In this document: positions 1 to 8,681 of the stretch, in pieces
How the letters are laid out: each line of letters opens with the position of its first letter
How positions within the stretch are numbered: position 1 is the first letter of the stretch
From: S012-109 sp964425105
Lineage (GTDB): Bacteria; Pseudomonadota; Gammaproteobacteria; SZUA-140
Length of the DNA stretch: 22,029 nucleotides
Direction of reading: 5' to 3'
NCBI GenBank assembly: GCA_964425105.1
Contig: CAYRLE010000041.1
Location: forward strand, 1-22,029
Translations under genes and position numbers: made by a program
Notes under the pieces: generated by a model
What the model saw: the letters and a program-made list of their open reading frames with translations, nothing else
The model's database searches: none
Told to the model about the DNA's origin: nothing

Positions 1-141
1 CTCCTGCAGGAAGCCGTTGCGGCACAGGCGCTCCCGGTGGGTGCGGCTCAGATCAGCCGAGCGGATGGCCACCCCCCCCTGGGCCTGGAGTGCCCGGAGG
101 GCTTCGAGGGATTCCGCCAGCTTTTCCGAAGGTGTGGCCAT
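1..141 (-). CDS. Fic-family protein, N-terminal winged-helix part (cut by window edge)
   Basis: Only the first 47 codons are in the window, read from the ATG at 141-139 to the left edge without a stop. The peptide starts MATPSEKLAESLEAL and continues through IRSADLSRTHRERL to GFLQE. This pattern matches, from memory, the helix-turn-helix segment found at the N-terminus of a group of Fic proteins with an AbiEi-like winged helix; the Fic catalytic motif HxFx(D/E)GNGR would lie beyond the edge and cannot be seen. Fic proteins usually transfer AMP or other nucleotides to target proteins, and many act in toxin-antitoxin or defence settings. The gene follows the SNF2 helicase on the same strand but has its own AT-rich promoter. 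The open frame is certain; the family is a moderate-confidence recognition. Confidence 0.6.
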   Translation of the reverse strand, partial: MATPSEKLAESLEALRALQAQGGVAIRSADLSRTHRERLCRNGFLQE

Positions 142-160
142 GTTGCCTGTGCTGTCATTC

Positions 161-222
161 GTTTATTATGCGGAACGATAGTTAGTTTATTATGTTTTAT
201 AATAATTAGTATTTTATGTCAA
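161..222 (-). promoter_or_regulatory. Promoter and direct-repeat operator of the Fic-type gene
   Basis: On the minus strand a perfect -35 box TTGACA (222-217) is followed by AT-rich sequence with -10 candidates TAAAAC (17-base spacer) or TATAAA (15-base spacer). Two identical 10-base copies of GTTTATTATG (plus-strand reading, 161-170 and 185-194), 24 bases apart, lie between the -10 region and the start codon. The repeats look like binding sites for a DNA-binding protein; the winged helix encoded just downstream is the obvious candidate for autoregulation, which is an inference. Confidence 0.5.
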
Positions 223-279
223 TTGAATCCTGGGTATTGCGGGAGTCCCGCTGGTACAAGCTTGTTTGGCGGTGGGCAG

Positions 280-3063
280 TCATCCCAGTATTCGCCCTGC
301 CTGATCGATCAGGCTGTTTCCCTGCTCCATCAGCTTGCCGGCCTCTTCTTCGTCTGCTGCAGGTCTATCTTTTGTCAGGTGGGTGTAGAGGGACGAGGCG
401 TGGCCGGGGAGCAGATCCTCGGCAATCAATGCCGATTCGATCAGTTCCGGGGACAGGGGTGGCTGGTGGTCTTCATTTCGCCACTGGAGTAATGCCTGCA
501 AGGCGGCCTCCACTGCCTCGCGCATGGGGGACAGCGCTTCGAGCGGGAAACCACCCTCGGCCAGCACCTGGACCATGCGTTGTTTGTGCCTGCCTTTGGC
601 AAGTTGCTGACGCGCCGCGGTCAGCCGCTTTGCCTGGTCGATGTCAGGGGGCACATCCAGGGTTTTAGCGCGATGCAGGGTTTTACTCTGTTCCCGGCTG
701 AGATTGAGCACACCGGCCTCGATCAAACGCTGTATCGTGTTGTAAGTGGCGAGGTCCATCAGTTCCAGGCGGGGTGTCTGTTCCCGGCAATGTTCCTGTA
801 ACTGCTTCTTCAGGGTCTTGCGCAGGGCATCGTTCACGCTGCTGGCCACCACGAGCAGTGTGCGTTGCCTGTCTTCGCCATACAGCTCCAGTAGTTTCAG
901 GTGCTCTCCAAGATGGGCCAGGGCCTGGTCCCGGAGCTGTTGCAGTGGATCCGCTGGCGGCACCGTTTCTTCTGTTTTGTCCTCGCTCATCAAGGCATCG
1001 AGCCGTTCCAGGAAGGCGGCCCGCCCGGAGGGCAGCGCCATCTCGCGCTCACCCCGGCCATCGACGATACCCCCGGCGAGGGCGCGCTTTTGTTCCAGCA
1101 GGGCCAGCATGCGATGCTCGATGGAGTGCTCACACACCAGGTTGATGACCTGTACCGCCCGCTTCTGGTGTTTGCGCCATGCCCGGGCAATGCGCTGTTC
1201 CAGTTTGGCAGGGTTCCAGGGCAGATCCAGGTTGATGACCACGTCGGCGGCCTGCAGGTTGAGCCCCACTGCGCCCGAGTCGGTGGAGAGAAAGAGGCGG
1301 CAGTCGGGGTCATTTTTGAAGCGTCGGATCTCGTTGCGGCGTTTGGTCTGGGGAATCTTGCCGGTGTGCATGGCGTGATCGACGCCCATCCTGGCGGCCA
1401 GTTCCTGCACCAGGTGCAGCATGCGCTCCCACTCGGAGAAGATGATGATCTTGTGGTCGCCACTGGTCAGCAGTTCACTGAGAATGCTGTCCAACTCCTT
1501 CAGCTTGGGGGCGATGCGGCACTCAGAGTCAAGGATATAGGGCGTATCGCAGAGCATGCGCATGCAGGCCAGGTATTGCTGCAGGCGTTCCATTTCTTGT
1601 TTTTTCAGTGGCCGTTTCTTGGCCATGGCGACCAGGCGGGCGACCCGCGCCTCGTATTCGCCATAGCGCAGGGCCTGCTCCTTGTGCATGGCGACGAAAT
1701 AGGTGTTGACTGTGCGCCCCGGCAGTTGGCCCTCGATTTCCTCCTTGCGACGGCGCAGCATTACCGCTTGCAGCCGTCTGTGCAGCTCGTCCAGGTTCTT
1801 GTAGCCGATGGCGTGACCGTTCTCGTCCAACTGGTAGAAGTCGCGATTGAAGCGGAACAGGGGGCCGAACAGGTGCGGGTCCAGGAACTGGGCGATGGAG
1901 TAGATTTCGTCGATGCGGTTTTCCACCGGGGTGCCGGTGAGCACGAAGGCATAGGGGCTGGTCAGCTGCTTGACCGCCTGGGCGGTCCTGGTCTGCCAGT
2001 TTTTGATACGCTGGGCCTCGTCGAGAATGATTACGTCCGGTGCCAGGGTGTGATTGAGTTCCTCGATGTCGGGCCGAACCTGTTCGTAGTTGGCGAGGTA
2101 GAAGAAGGCGTCTTCGGTATACTGGCGCAGTCGCTTGGCGCGTGGTCCCTGAATGATCAGTGAGCATTGGCCGGTGAATTTTGCGATCTGCTCCTCCCAT
2201 TCCGCTTTCAATGAAGCGGGTGCGATCACCAATACCCGCCGGATGCCGTGGAGACGGCGCAGCAGTTCGCAGGCGGCGATCGCCTGAACGGTCTTGCCCA
2301 GCCCCATCTCGTCCGCCAGCAGGGCGCGTCCGGTGAAGGCCAGATGCAGCATCCCTTCTTGCTGGTAGGGGTAGAGGGGAACCTTCAAGATATCGAGATG
2401 CGCCTTGCCTGCCGCCATGGCCGCTTCGAAATGCTGGCGGGCGCGAATCCGCTGCGCACGCCGGTCAAGCTCTTCGAGCCAGGGCGTCAACTCGGCGGAG
2501 ATGCGCATGCGCCGCCTGACAGGGGCGGGCGCCGCCGCAATGGCCCGCTCCAGCGCCGGCAGCCTGTCCAGAGGATCACCGCTCAGCGTACCCTTGGCGT
2601 TAAAGAAGGGGGCGAGCAGGGTGCGGGCCCGGGAGCGGGAACGGCTGCCCGATGGCCAGCAGACGCGCACTTGACAGAGGCGCCGGTCCAGAAAGATTTC
2701 GATATAGGGGCTGCCGGCCGCGGCCGCCTGGCGGAAAAGCCGCTTGCGCCGTTGCTGGAGGCGGTGCAACGCCGCCTCGATGTGCTTGCAGGTGCCCAGC
2801 CCGTTGACACGGTGGTCGGGGCAGTTGCAGCTGTTGATGGGCTCGCTCAGAGAGCGTATTTCCACCTGGTAGGTGCGCCCGGTGCCGGAACGGGCCGTGA
2901 AGGTGGTGAAGAAGGTAGCGGATCGTTCCAGGGGCTCGATGCATATCGCCTCTTCGATGCCGCGAAACCGGCGGCGTTCGATTTCTTCGGCGTCACTGGT
3001 CAACCAGCCGGTGAAGCGGGGGCGGCCTGGGGTTTTTCGGGTGCGTTTTCGGGAGGATTTCAT
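280..3063 (-). CDS. SWIM zinc-finger SNF2-family DEAD/DEAH helicase
   Basis: A 927-residue superfamily 2 ATPase of the SNF2/HepA group, expected to move along or remodel nucleic acid using ATP. Near the N-terminus is a SWIM zinc-binding motif (C79-x-C81 and C92-x-H94), a fold thought to bind DNA or protein. The helicase core carries motif I GLGKT (254-258, catalytic K257) and motif II DEAQ (348-351). Motif VI is diverged, reading QRIARAWRKHQ (623-633) rather than the usual QRIGRAHRIGQ, but the arginine-finger positions R627 and R630 remain. About 250 residues follow the core without a fold I can name. The ATG at 3063-3061 is the natural start. The gene is divergent from the Wadjet operon across 137 bases and ends 138 bases before the Fic-type gene. 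A role in the same defence island is plausible but unproven. Confidence 0.9.
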   Translation of the reverse strand: MKSSRKRTRKTPGRPRFTGWLTSDAEEIERRRFRGIEEAICIEPLERSATFFTTFTARSGTGRTYQVEIRSLSEPINSCNCPDHRVNGLGTCKHIEAALHRLQQRRKRLFRQAAAAGSPYIEIFLDRRLCQVRVCWPSGSRSRSRARTLLAPFFNAKGTLSGDPLDRLPALERAIAAAPAPVRRRMRISAELTPWLEELDRRAQRIRARQHFEAAMAAGKAHLDILKVPLYPYQQEGMLHLAFTGRALLADEMGLGKTVQAIAACELLRRLHGIRRVLVIAPASLKAEWEEQIAKFTGQCSLIIQGPRAKRLRQYTEDAFFYLANYEQVRPDIEELNHTLAPDVIILDEAQRIKNWQTRTAQAVKQLTSPYAFVLTGTPVENRIDEIYSIAQFLDPHLFGPLFRFNRDFYQLDENGHAIGYKNLDELHRRLQAVMLRRRKEEIEGQLPGRTVNTYFVAMHKEQALRYGEYEARVARLVAMAKKRPLKKQEMERLQQYLACMRMLCDTPYILDSECRIAPKLKELDSILSELLTSGDHKIIIFSEWERMLHLVQELAARMGVDHAMHTGKIPQTKRRNEIRRFKNDPDCRLFLSTDSGAVGLNLQAADVVINLDLPWNPAKLEQRIARAWRKHQKRAVQVINLVCEHSIEHRMLALLEQKRALAGGIVDGRGEREMALPSGRAAFLERLDALMSEDKTEETVPPADPLQQLRDQALAHLGEHLKLLELYGEDRQRTLLVVASSVNDALRKTLKKQLQEHCREQTPRLELMDLATYNTIQRLIEAGVLNLSREQSKTLHRAKTLDVPPDIDQAKRLTAARQQLAKGRHKQRMVQVLAEGGFPLEALSPMREAVEAALQALLQWRNEDHQPPLSPELIESALIAEDLLPGHASSLYTHLTKDRPAADEEEAGKLMEQGNSLIDQAGRILG

Positions 3064-3200
3064 TGCGCGCGTTTTGTTTCTTTTTGTTGTTCAGTATTGA
3101 CGAATGGGTAGTCCGCCTGTCTTGTTGCTTCGGGGGTATCCCGATACTACCATAGGATGTTTCCAACCCGGCTGGCGCGGCGCAACCCATTCACAAGATT
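3064..3200. promoter_or_regulatory. Divergent promoter region between the helicase and jetA
   Basis: This 137-base gap must carry the start signals of both flanking units. An 8-base perfect inverted repeat, GAATGGGT (3102-3109) and ACCCATTC (3185-3192), brackets the centre; a smaller one, GTATC-cc-GATAC, lies at 3136-3147, and GGTAGT/ACTACC arms lie at 3106-3111 and 3146-3151. A weak plus-strand promoter candidate is TTGTTG (3122-3127) with TACTAC (3145-3150), 17 bases apart. There is no good Shine-Dalgarno sequence before the jetA ATG. Which repeats are real operators is not known. Confidence 0.35.
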
Positions 3201-4661
3201 ATGAAGGCCATTCGACAAGTGCTTGCCAAGCAGCGCCTGCGGCGTGAATCCGCCTGGTCGCTGCTGGTGCTGGATCATGCGCCGGTGGCCCTGGGCCTGC
3301 TGGGGACGCATCTGGCAGATAGGGAGCGGCGTCTGCCCAGTTCGGTGCTGCTGGAGCGCCTGCGCCAGGATCTCGATGCCCTGCGCGCCCAGGGACAGGA
3401 TCTGCCGCAGGCGGCGGAAGGCTATCTGTCGGCGTGGCTGCGGGCCGGTTATTTGATGCGCAGTTTTCCGCCCGGGGCGGTGGAGGAGGAGTATGAGCTG
3501 AGTACGGCGGCGCTGCGTGCCCTGCGCTTCGTGCAAGGCCTGGAGGAGCAGCGCGCCGTGGCGACGGAGAGCCGCTTGTCGCTGGTCATCCAGCAGTTGC
3601 GACAACTGGCCGAGCAGACCGAGACCGATCCCGAGGCCCGTCTCGAGGTGCTGCTGCGCGAGCGTGAGCGGCTGGATGCGGAGATCGCGGCGGTGCGCGC
3701 CGGCCGCCTGGAGACCCTGCCGGCGGAGCGGGCCATGGAGCGGGTGCGCGAGGTGACGGCGCTGGCCGAGGAACTGCTGGGCGATTTCCGCCGCGTGCGC
3801 GACGAGTTCGCGCGCATCAACCGCGATCTTCGGGAGCAGATTGTGGAGAACGAGGGCAGCCGCGGCGAGGTGCTGGACAAGGTGTTCGCCGGGGTGGACT
3901 TAGTGGCCGAGAGCGAAGCCGGCCGGACGTTCCGCGCCTTCTGGCGCCTGTTGACCGATCCGGAGCAGACGCTAGCGTTCGAGGAGGCGCTGGATCGGGT
4001 GCTGTCCCGCGAGTTTGCCCGGCAGCTTGCGCCTCCGGAACGGCGTTTCCTGTTGCAACTGACCCGCGGCCTGCTGGACAATGGTGGCGAGGTGCACGAC
4101 GTGCTGCAGCAGTTTGCCCGCGGCCTCAAGCAGTTCGTGCAGAGTCAGGCCTACTTTGAACATCGGCGCATGAACCGGCTGTTGCGCCAGGCGCAACGCC
4201 GGGCGCGGGCGGCGAAGGAGTATGTCCATCCGGCCGATGATATCGGCCTGACCTTGTTTCTTTCCAGCGCCGGCCTGCGTTCCGTCGCCCAGTGGCAGCT
4301 TCACGACCCCAACACCGAACAGATCGGGGGTGGCATCACCCGGGCGGGGGAGATGGCCATCTCCGTGGAGTCGGTGGGGGAGTTGCTGGCGCACTCAGAG
4401 ATCGATTTCCGTACCCTGCGCGGGCAGGTGGAGCGCTTGCTCTCAATGCGGACGCAGGTCTCGGTGGCCGAAGTGCTGGCTGCCTATCCCGCCAGGCAGG
4501 GGCTGGGGTCGGTCATCGGCCTGCTGGCGCTGGCTTCGCGCGAGGGGATTCAAAGTGAACACCAGGACCGGGTATGCTGGTCCGGCCTGGACGGCGTCGA
4601 GCGCTGCGCATGCATTCCACGCCTCTATTTTGTGAGACAGGCCCATGCAGGAAGCGGATGA
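3201..4661 (+). CDS. jetA: Wadjet protein JetA (DUF3375 kleisin-like subunit)
   Basis: A 486-residue protein of the DUF3375 family, the kleisin-like subunit of the Wadjet (MksF-related) SMC complex. In this family it links the two SMC heads and carries the KITE subunit JetB. The N-terminal part (SAWSLLVLDHAPVALGLL, about residues 17-34) and the helical, charge-rich middle (about 120-220, predicted coiled coil) are typical. The length fits the family. It opens a four-gene operon in the canonical order A-B-C-D; its stop overlaps the start of jetB by 17 bases, which suggests translational coupling. The start ATG at 3201 is the first in frame but lacks a convincing Shine-Dalgarno sequence, so GTG 3219 is a possible alternative. 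Assignment rests on family recognition plus the full operon context. Confidence 0.92.
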   Translation: MKAIRQVLAKQRLRRESAWSLLVLDHAPVALGLLGTHLADRERRLPSSVLLERLRQDLDALRAQGQDLPQAAEGYLSAWLRAGYLMRSFPPGAVEEEYELSTAALRALRFVQGLEEQRAVATESRLSLVIQQLRQLAEQTETDPEARLEVLLRERERLDAEIAAVRAGRLETLPAERAMERVREVTALAEELLGDFRRVRDEFARINRDLREQIVENEGSRGEVLDKVFAGVDLVAESEAGRTFRAFWRLLTDPEQTLAFEEALDRVLSREFARQLAPPERRFLLQLTRGLLDNGGEVHDVLQQFARGLKQFVQSQAYFEHRRMNRLLRQAQRRARAAKEYVHPADDIGLTLFLSSAGLRSVAQWQLHDPNTEQIGGGITRAGEMAISVESVGELLAHSEIDFRTLRGQVERLLSMRTQVSVAEVLAAYPARQGLGSVIGLLALASREGIQSEHQDRVCWSGLDGVERCACIPRLYFVRQAHAGSG

Positions 4662-5319
4662 AATTGTGATCTCCACCGCCCGCAGCGAGGAACCGCAAAG
4701 CGGCGCGGGCGCGCAGCCGCTCTATCCCGGCGATAGGGGTGAACTGCCCCTGGAGGCACGCCGCGTGCTGGTGCAATTGCTGGCCGGGCCATCCTTGGAT
4801 GGCCGCCGCCATGGCCGGCTCTGGCCCAGCCTGTTGCGTTACCAGGACTCGATCGCTGCCCGCCTCAGCGAGTTGTTTCTGGAACTGGTGCTGGATGCGG
4901 ACGCACAGGTGGCCTTCGTGCGCCAGGCCGACAGCGGCGACCTGGAAACTCCCATCCTGCTGCGCCGCGCCCCGCTGACCTTCCTGGAGTCGGTGCTCCT
5001 GCTCCATCTGCGCGGTCTGTTGGCCGATGCCGAGTTGCGCGGCGAACGGGCCGTGGTCGCCTTTGACGAGATGATGGAACAGATGCAGCTCTATGAACGC
5101 CATCTCAACACCGATCGCGCCGGCTTCGAGCGGCGTGCCCGCGCGGCCATCGAGAAGGTGAAAAAAAACAGCCTGATTTCCGCCATCCGCGGCAGCGAGG
5201 GGCGCTTCGAAATCTCACCCACCCTGAAACTGCTGTTCTCCGCCGAGCAGATTGCCGCCTTGTCGCGCAGCTATGCGAATCTTCTCCCGGACGAGGAACC
5301 GGAAAGCAGCTCGTCATGA
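4645..5319 (+). CDS. jetB: Wadjet protein JetB (DUF4194 KITE subunit)
   Basis: A 224-residue protein of the DUF4194 family, the winged-helix KITE subunit (MksE-related) that binds the kleisin JetA in the Wadjet complex. The segment RAPLTFLESVLLLHLRG (about 110-126) followed by an acidic, helical stretch with FDEMMEQM (about 139-146) is typical, as is the late block RFEISPTLKLLFSAEQI. The ATG at 4645 lies inside the end of jetA. Its TGA shares four bases (ATGA, 5316-5319) with the start of jetC, so jetB and jetC are probably translationally coupled. The C-terminus is acidic and serine-rich (EEPESSSS). Identification is supported both by sequence and by position between jetA and jetC. Confidence 0.92.
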   Translation: MQEADEIVISTARSEEPQSGAGAQPLYPGDRGELPLEARRVLVQLLAGPSLDGRRHGRLWPSLLRYQDSIAARLSELFLELVLDADAQVAFVRQADSGDLETPILLRRAPLTFLESVLLLHLRGLLADAELRGERAVVAFDEMMEQMQLYERHLNTDRAGFERRARAAIEKVKKNSLISAIRGSEGRFEISPTLKLLFSAEQIAALSRSYANLLPDEEPESSSS

Positions 5320-8300
5320 GCGACCAGACGGATCTGTTCCTGGACGTGGCGGCGCAGGCGCAGCGCAGGCAGTTTCGCATGCGCCGCCTGCAGGTCTACA
5401 ACTGGGGTACCTTCCAGGACTTGCACGACATCGCCATCGCTGAACAGGGTTTCCTGTTCGTGGGGCGGTCGGGGTCCGGCAAGTCGACGCTGCTGGACGC
5501 CATCGCCAGTCTGCTGACGCCACCTCAATGGCTCAGTTTCAATGCCGCGGCGCGGGAAGGAGAGCGCAGCCGCCGCGACCGCAATCTGGTTTCTTATGTG
5601 CGGGGTGCCTGGGGGGATCGCACCGACACGGCATCGGGCGAAATCGCCACCCACTACCTGCGCCGTGGCACTACCTGGTCCGCCCTGGCGCTGAGCTTCG
5701 TCAACGGAGAAGGGCGGTGGGTGACGCTGATCCATCTCTATTGGCTGCGCGGTAGTGGCGCGGCCACCAGCGATATACGGCGTCACTACATGATCGCCGA
5801 ACGCGATTTCGACATCGCCCGCGCGCTGGATGGCTTCGACCTGGACATTCGCGGCCTGAAACGCCGCCTCCATGACATCGATCACTTTGGCGATACCTTC
5901 CGGCCTTATGGTGAGCGCTTTCGCCGTCTGCTGAATATCGACTCGGAACAGGCACTCAAGCTGTTGCACAAGACCCAGTCGGCCAAGAACCTGGGCGATC
6001 TGAACAGTTTCCTGCGCGAGTTCATGCTCGAACGGCCCGATACCTTCGAGGCCGCCGAGCGGCTGGTGGCCGAGTTCGCCGAGCTGGATGCCGCCCACCA
6101 GGAAGTGGTCACTGCCCGCCGTCAGGTGGATACCTTGCAACCGGCCCGGGAGCAGTACGAGAAACTGCAGCGACTGGACAGTGACATCGCTGCCAACGAA
6201 CGACTGCTGGAGGGCATCGATGCCTACACGGAGGGACTGCGCATCACACTGTTGGAGACCGCCATCGGCGTGCGCGAGGCGCGCATCCTGGGCCTCGAGG
6301 GAGAAATCCGCCAGCAGGAGCAATACCATGAGCAGGCGCAGACCGAACTGCGGAACCTGGCATCGCAACACCGCGAACAGGGTGGTGAGCGTGTCGAGCA
6401 GCTGGAAGACCAACGTCGCAGCGCTGAACGACAGCGCGAAGAGCGGCTGAAGAACCGCGGACGGGTGGCAGCGGCCTGCCGTCTATTGGGCTGGCGCGCG
6501 CCCGACACCCCCAGCGTTTTTGGCGCGCAGCTCACAGAAGCCCGTGCACGGGCCGAGGCCTGGGGGGAGTGGGAAGAGTCTGAGGAACAGAAGCGCGATG
6601 CGCTGCGTGACCGGAAGAAGACCCTGGAGTCCGAGTTCGCCGAAGTGCGCCGCGAAATCGCGGCCATGGAGCGTCAGCCATCCAATATCCCGGCGCATAT
6701 GCTGGCATTGCGCTGTACCATCGCGGAGCATCTGGGCTGTGGGGAGAGCGAGCTGCCCTTCGTCGGCGAGCTGATGCAGGTGCGTGAGGATGAGTCAGCG
6801 TGGCGCGGCGCCATCGAACGCCTGCTGCACGGCTTTGCGCTGTCTCTGCTGGTGGACAAGGCCCGCTATAGCGCCCTGTCCGAATACGTGGACCACACCC
6901 ATCTGGGCGGACGGCTGGTCTACTACCGGGTTCATGACGAGCTCTCTGCGGGCGCTCTGCAGCCGCCGCCTCAGTCCCTGCTGCACAAACTGCAAGTCAA
7001 GGAAACCGTGTTTCGCCCCTGGCTCGAAGGGCAATTGATGCGTCGCTTCAACTATGCCTGCGTCGAGAACCTACGCGATTTACGTAGCACTGAACGGGCG
7101 CTGACCCAGGCGGGGCAGGTAAGGCACGGGCGTGATCGTCATGAGAAGGATGACCGCTGGCGCATCGACGACCGCAGCCGCTGGGTGCTCGGTTTCGACA
7201 ACCGCGAGAAACTCGCCTTCTACCGGGCCCGCGCCGGTGAACTGGGTGGCGCGATTGCCACCATAGAGGGGGAGCTGAACGATTTACGGGAGGCGCGGGA
7301 TCAGGAACGCAAGCGGCTCGAGGCCTGTTACCAGATCGTCAATCTCGACTGGCAGGCCATCGACGTGGCCAGCGTACTGGATCGGATTGCCAGCATCGAA
7401 CGTCAGCTCAAGGAGCTGCGCCAGGGTAATCGCGCCTTGCGCGAACTGGGCGAACATCTCGACCGGCAGCGTGAGATAGTGGGGCAGGCGGAACAGATAT
7501 TGAGTGAAAAACGTGCCGGGCTGATCGTGGCCCGGCAGGAGCGCGACCGTTACCTGCGTGAGCGGGAATCGGCCAAGGAGAGCCTGGCGACCTGTATCCA
7601 GCCCGACGAAGCCAGCCGGGCCGCGCTCGAGTCGCGATTCCATGTCCCTGCCAAGCCCAGCCTTTCCGGACTCGAAGAGCGCCGCCGCAAGGTGGAACGC
7701 GCCATTCACTCGGATCAGCAGGCCCTGCATGATCAGCGTGCGGCTTGCATACGGCGCATAGAACAGGCCTTTGCGGAATTCAAGCGCGAATGGCCGCAGA
7801 GCGGCGCCGACATGGATGCCACCCTCGAGGCGGCGCCCGATTTTCTGGCCTTGCTTCAGCGTCTGGAACGGGACGGCCTGCCGCGCCATGAAAAACGCTT
7901 CTTCGATATGCTGCGGGAGCAGAGCAGCGAAAACCTGGCTGCCCTCAACACCTATCTTTCCCAGGCCCGCAAGGATATCCATGCCCGCATGGAGCTTGTC
8001 AACGAAGGGCTGGCGGAAGCCGAATTCAATCCCGGCACCTGTCTGCAAATCGAGGTGCATGACCGTCACTTGCCGGACGTGCGCGAATTCAACAGGCAGG
8101 TAGCCGAAGTGCTGCGCCATGCCTGGCGGGCTGAGCGCGAGGTGGCGGAACGGCGCTTCCTGATGCTCAAGGCATTGGTCAAGCGGCTATCCGGCGAGGC
8201 GTCCGAAGACCGGCGCTGGCGCGAGTTGGTGCTGGACGTGCGGCTGCATGTGGAATTCATCGGCCGGGAAATCGACCGGCAAGGCGCGGAGGTGGAAATC

Positions 8301-8681
8301 TACCGTTCCGGCGCCGGCAAGTCCGGCGGCCAGCGTGAGAAGCTGGCCACCACCTGCCTGGCCGCCGCCTTGCGCTATCAGCTCGGCGGCAGCGAAGGCG
8401 CCTTGCCCACTTATGCATCCGTGGTGCTGGACGAGGCCTTTGCTAAGGCCGACAATGAATTCACCGAGCTGGCCATGCGCATCTTCGAGAAATTCGGGTT
8501 CCAGATGATCGTTGCCACTCCGCTCAAGGCCGTGATGACCCTGGAGCCTTTCATCGGCGGCGCCTGTTTCGTGGATATCAGCGATCGCAAGCGTTCCGCA
8601 ACCCTGCCCATCGAATATGACCAGGCAGCACAACGGCTCGATCTGCCGAGGCCAGTCCATGGCGAAGAGCTTACTGCTTGA
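5316..8681 (+). CDS. jetC: Wadjet protein JetC (MukB-like SMC ATPase)
   Basis: A 1121-residue SMC-type ATPase, the motor of the Wadjet complex, which in characterised members extrudes DNA loops to sense small circular DNA. The N-terminal head has Walker A GRSGSGKST (50-58). Long coiled-coil stretches follow, interrupted by a compact hinge-like region starting near LPFVGEL (about residue 480) and including a conserved-looking FDNREKLAFYRARAGEL block. The C-terminal head has the ABC signature SGGQ (1003-1006) and Walker B VVLDEA (D1039, catalytic E1040), followed by an ATPLKAVMTLEPFI tail typical of the MukB/MksB/JetC group. All catalytic motifs are intact, so the protein should be active. The start overlaps the jetB stop by four bases, and the end overlaps jetD by 23 bases. 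Confidence 0.95.
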   Translation: MSDQTDLFLDVAAQAQRRQFRMRRLQVYNWGTFQDLHDIAIAEQGFLFVGRSGSGKSTLLDAIASLLTPPQWLSFNAAAREGERSRRDRNLVSYVRGAWGDRTDTASGEIATHYLRRGTTWSALALSFVNGEGRWVTLIHLYWLRGSGAATSDIRRHYMIAERDFDIARALDGFDLDIRGLKRRLHDIDHFGDTFRPYGERFRRLLNIDSEQALKLLHKTQSAKNLGDLNSFLREFMLERPDTFEAAERLVAEFAELDAAHQEVVTARRQVDTLQPAREQYEKLQRLDSDIAANERLLEGIDAYTEGLRITLLETAIGVREARILGLEGEIRQQEQYHEQAQTELRNLASQHREQGGERVEQLEDQRRSAERQREERLKNRGRVAAACRLLGWRAPDTPSVFGAQLTEARARAEAWGEWEESEEQKRDALRDRKKTLESEFAEVRREIAAMERQPSNIPAHMLALRCTIAEHLGCGESELPFVGELMQVREDESAWRGAIERLLHGFALSLLVDKARYSALSEYVDHTHLGGRLVYYRVHDELSAGALQPPPQSLLHKLQVKETVFRPWLEGQLMRRFNYACVENLRDLRSTERALTQAGQVRHGRDRHEKDDRWRIDDRSRWVLGFDNREKLAFYRARAGELGGAIATIEGELNDLREARDQERKRLEACYQIVNLDWQAIDVASVLDRIASIERQLKELRQGNRALRELGEHLDRQREIVGQAEQILSEKRAGLIVARQERDRYLRERESAKESLATCIQPDEASRAALESRFHVPAKPSLSGLEERRRKVERAIHSDQQALHDQRAACIRRIEQAFAEFKREWPQSGADMDATLEAAPDFLALLQRLERDGLPRHEKRFFDMLREQSSENLAALNTYLSQARKDIHARMELVNEGLAEAEFNPGTCLQIEVHDRHLPDVREFNRQVAEVLRHAWRAEREVAERRFLMLKALVKRLSGEASEDRRWRELVLDVRLHVEFIGREIDRQGAEVEIYRSGAGKSGGQREKLATTCLAAALRYQLGGSEGALPTYASVVLDEAFAKADNEFTELAMRIFEKFGFQMIVATPLKAVMTLEPFIGGACFVDISDRKRSATLPIEYDQAAQRLDLPRPVHGEELTA

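Noticed and set aside
239..251. Terminator after the helicase gene (GCGGGAGTCCCGC)
   Set aside because: The loop would be only three bases and no T-run follows on the minus strand; an operator-like palindrome is more likely.
280..3063. DISARM or other named multi-gene defence helicase
   Set aside because: None of the partner genes of such systems (methyltransferase, DUF1998, phospholipase D) is nearby, so only the general SWIM-SNF2 family can be claimed.
4645..8681. MukBEF or MksBEF chromosome-organising condensin
   Set aside because: The fourth gene encodes a DUF3322/DUF2220 TOPRIM nuclease and the first is DUF3375, which together point to Wadjet rather than a housekeeping condensin.
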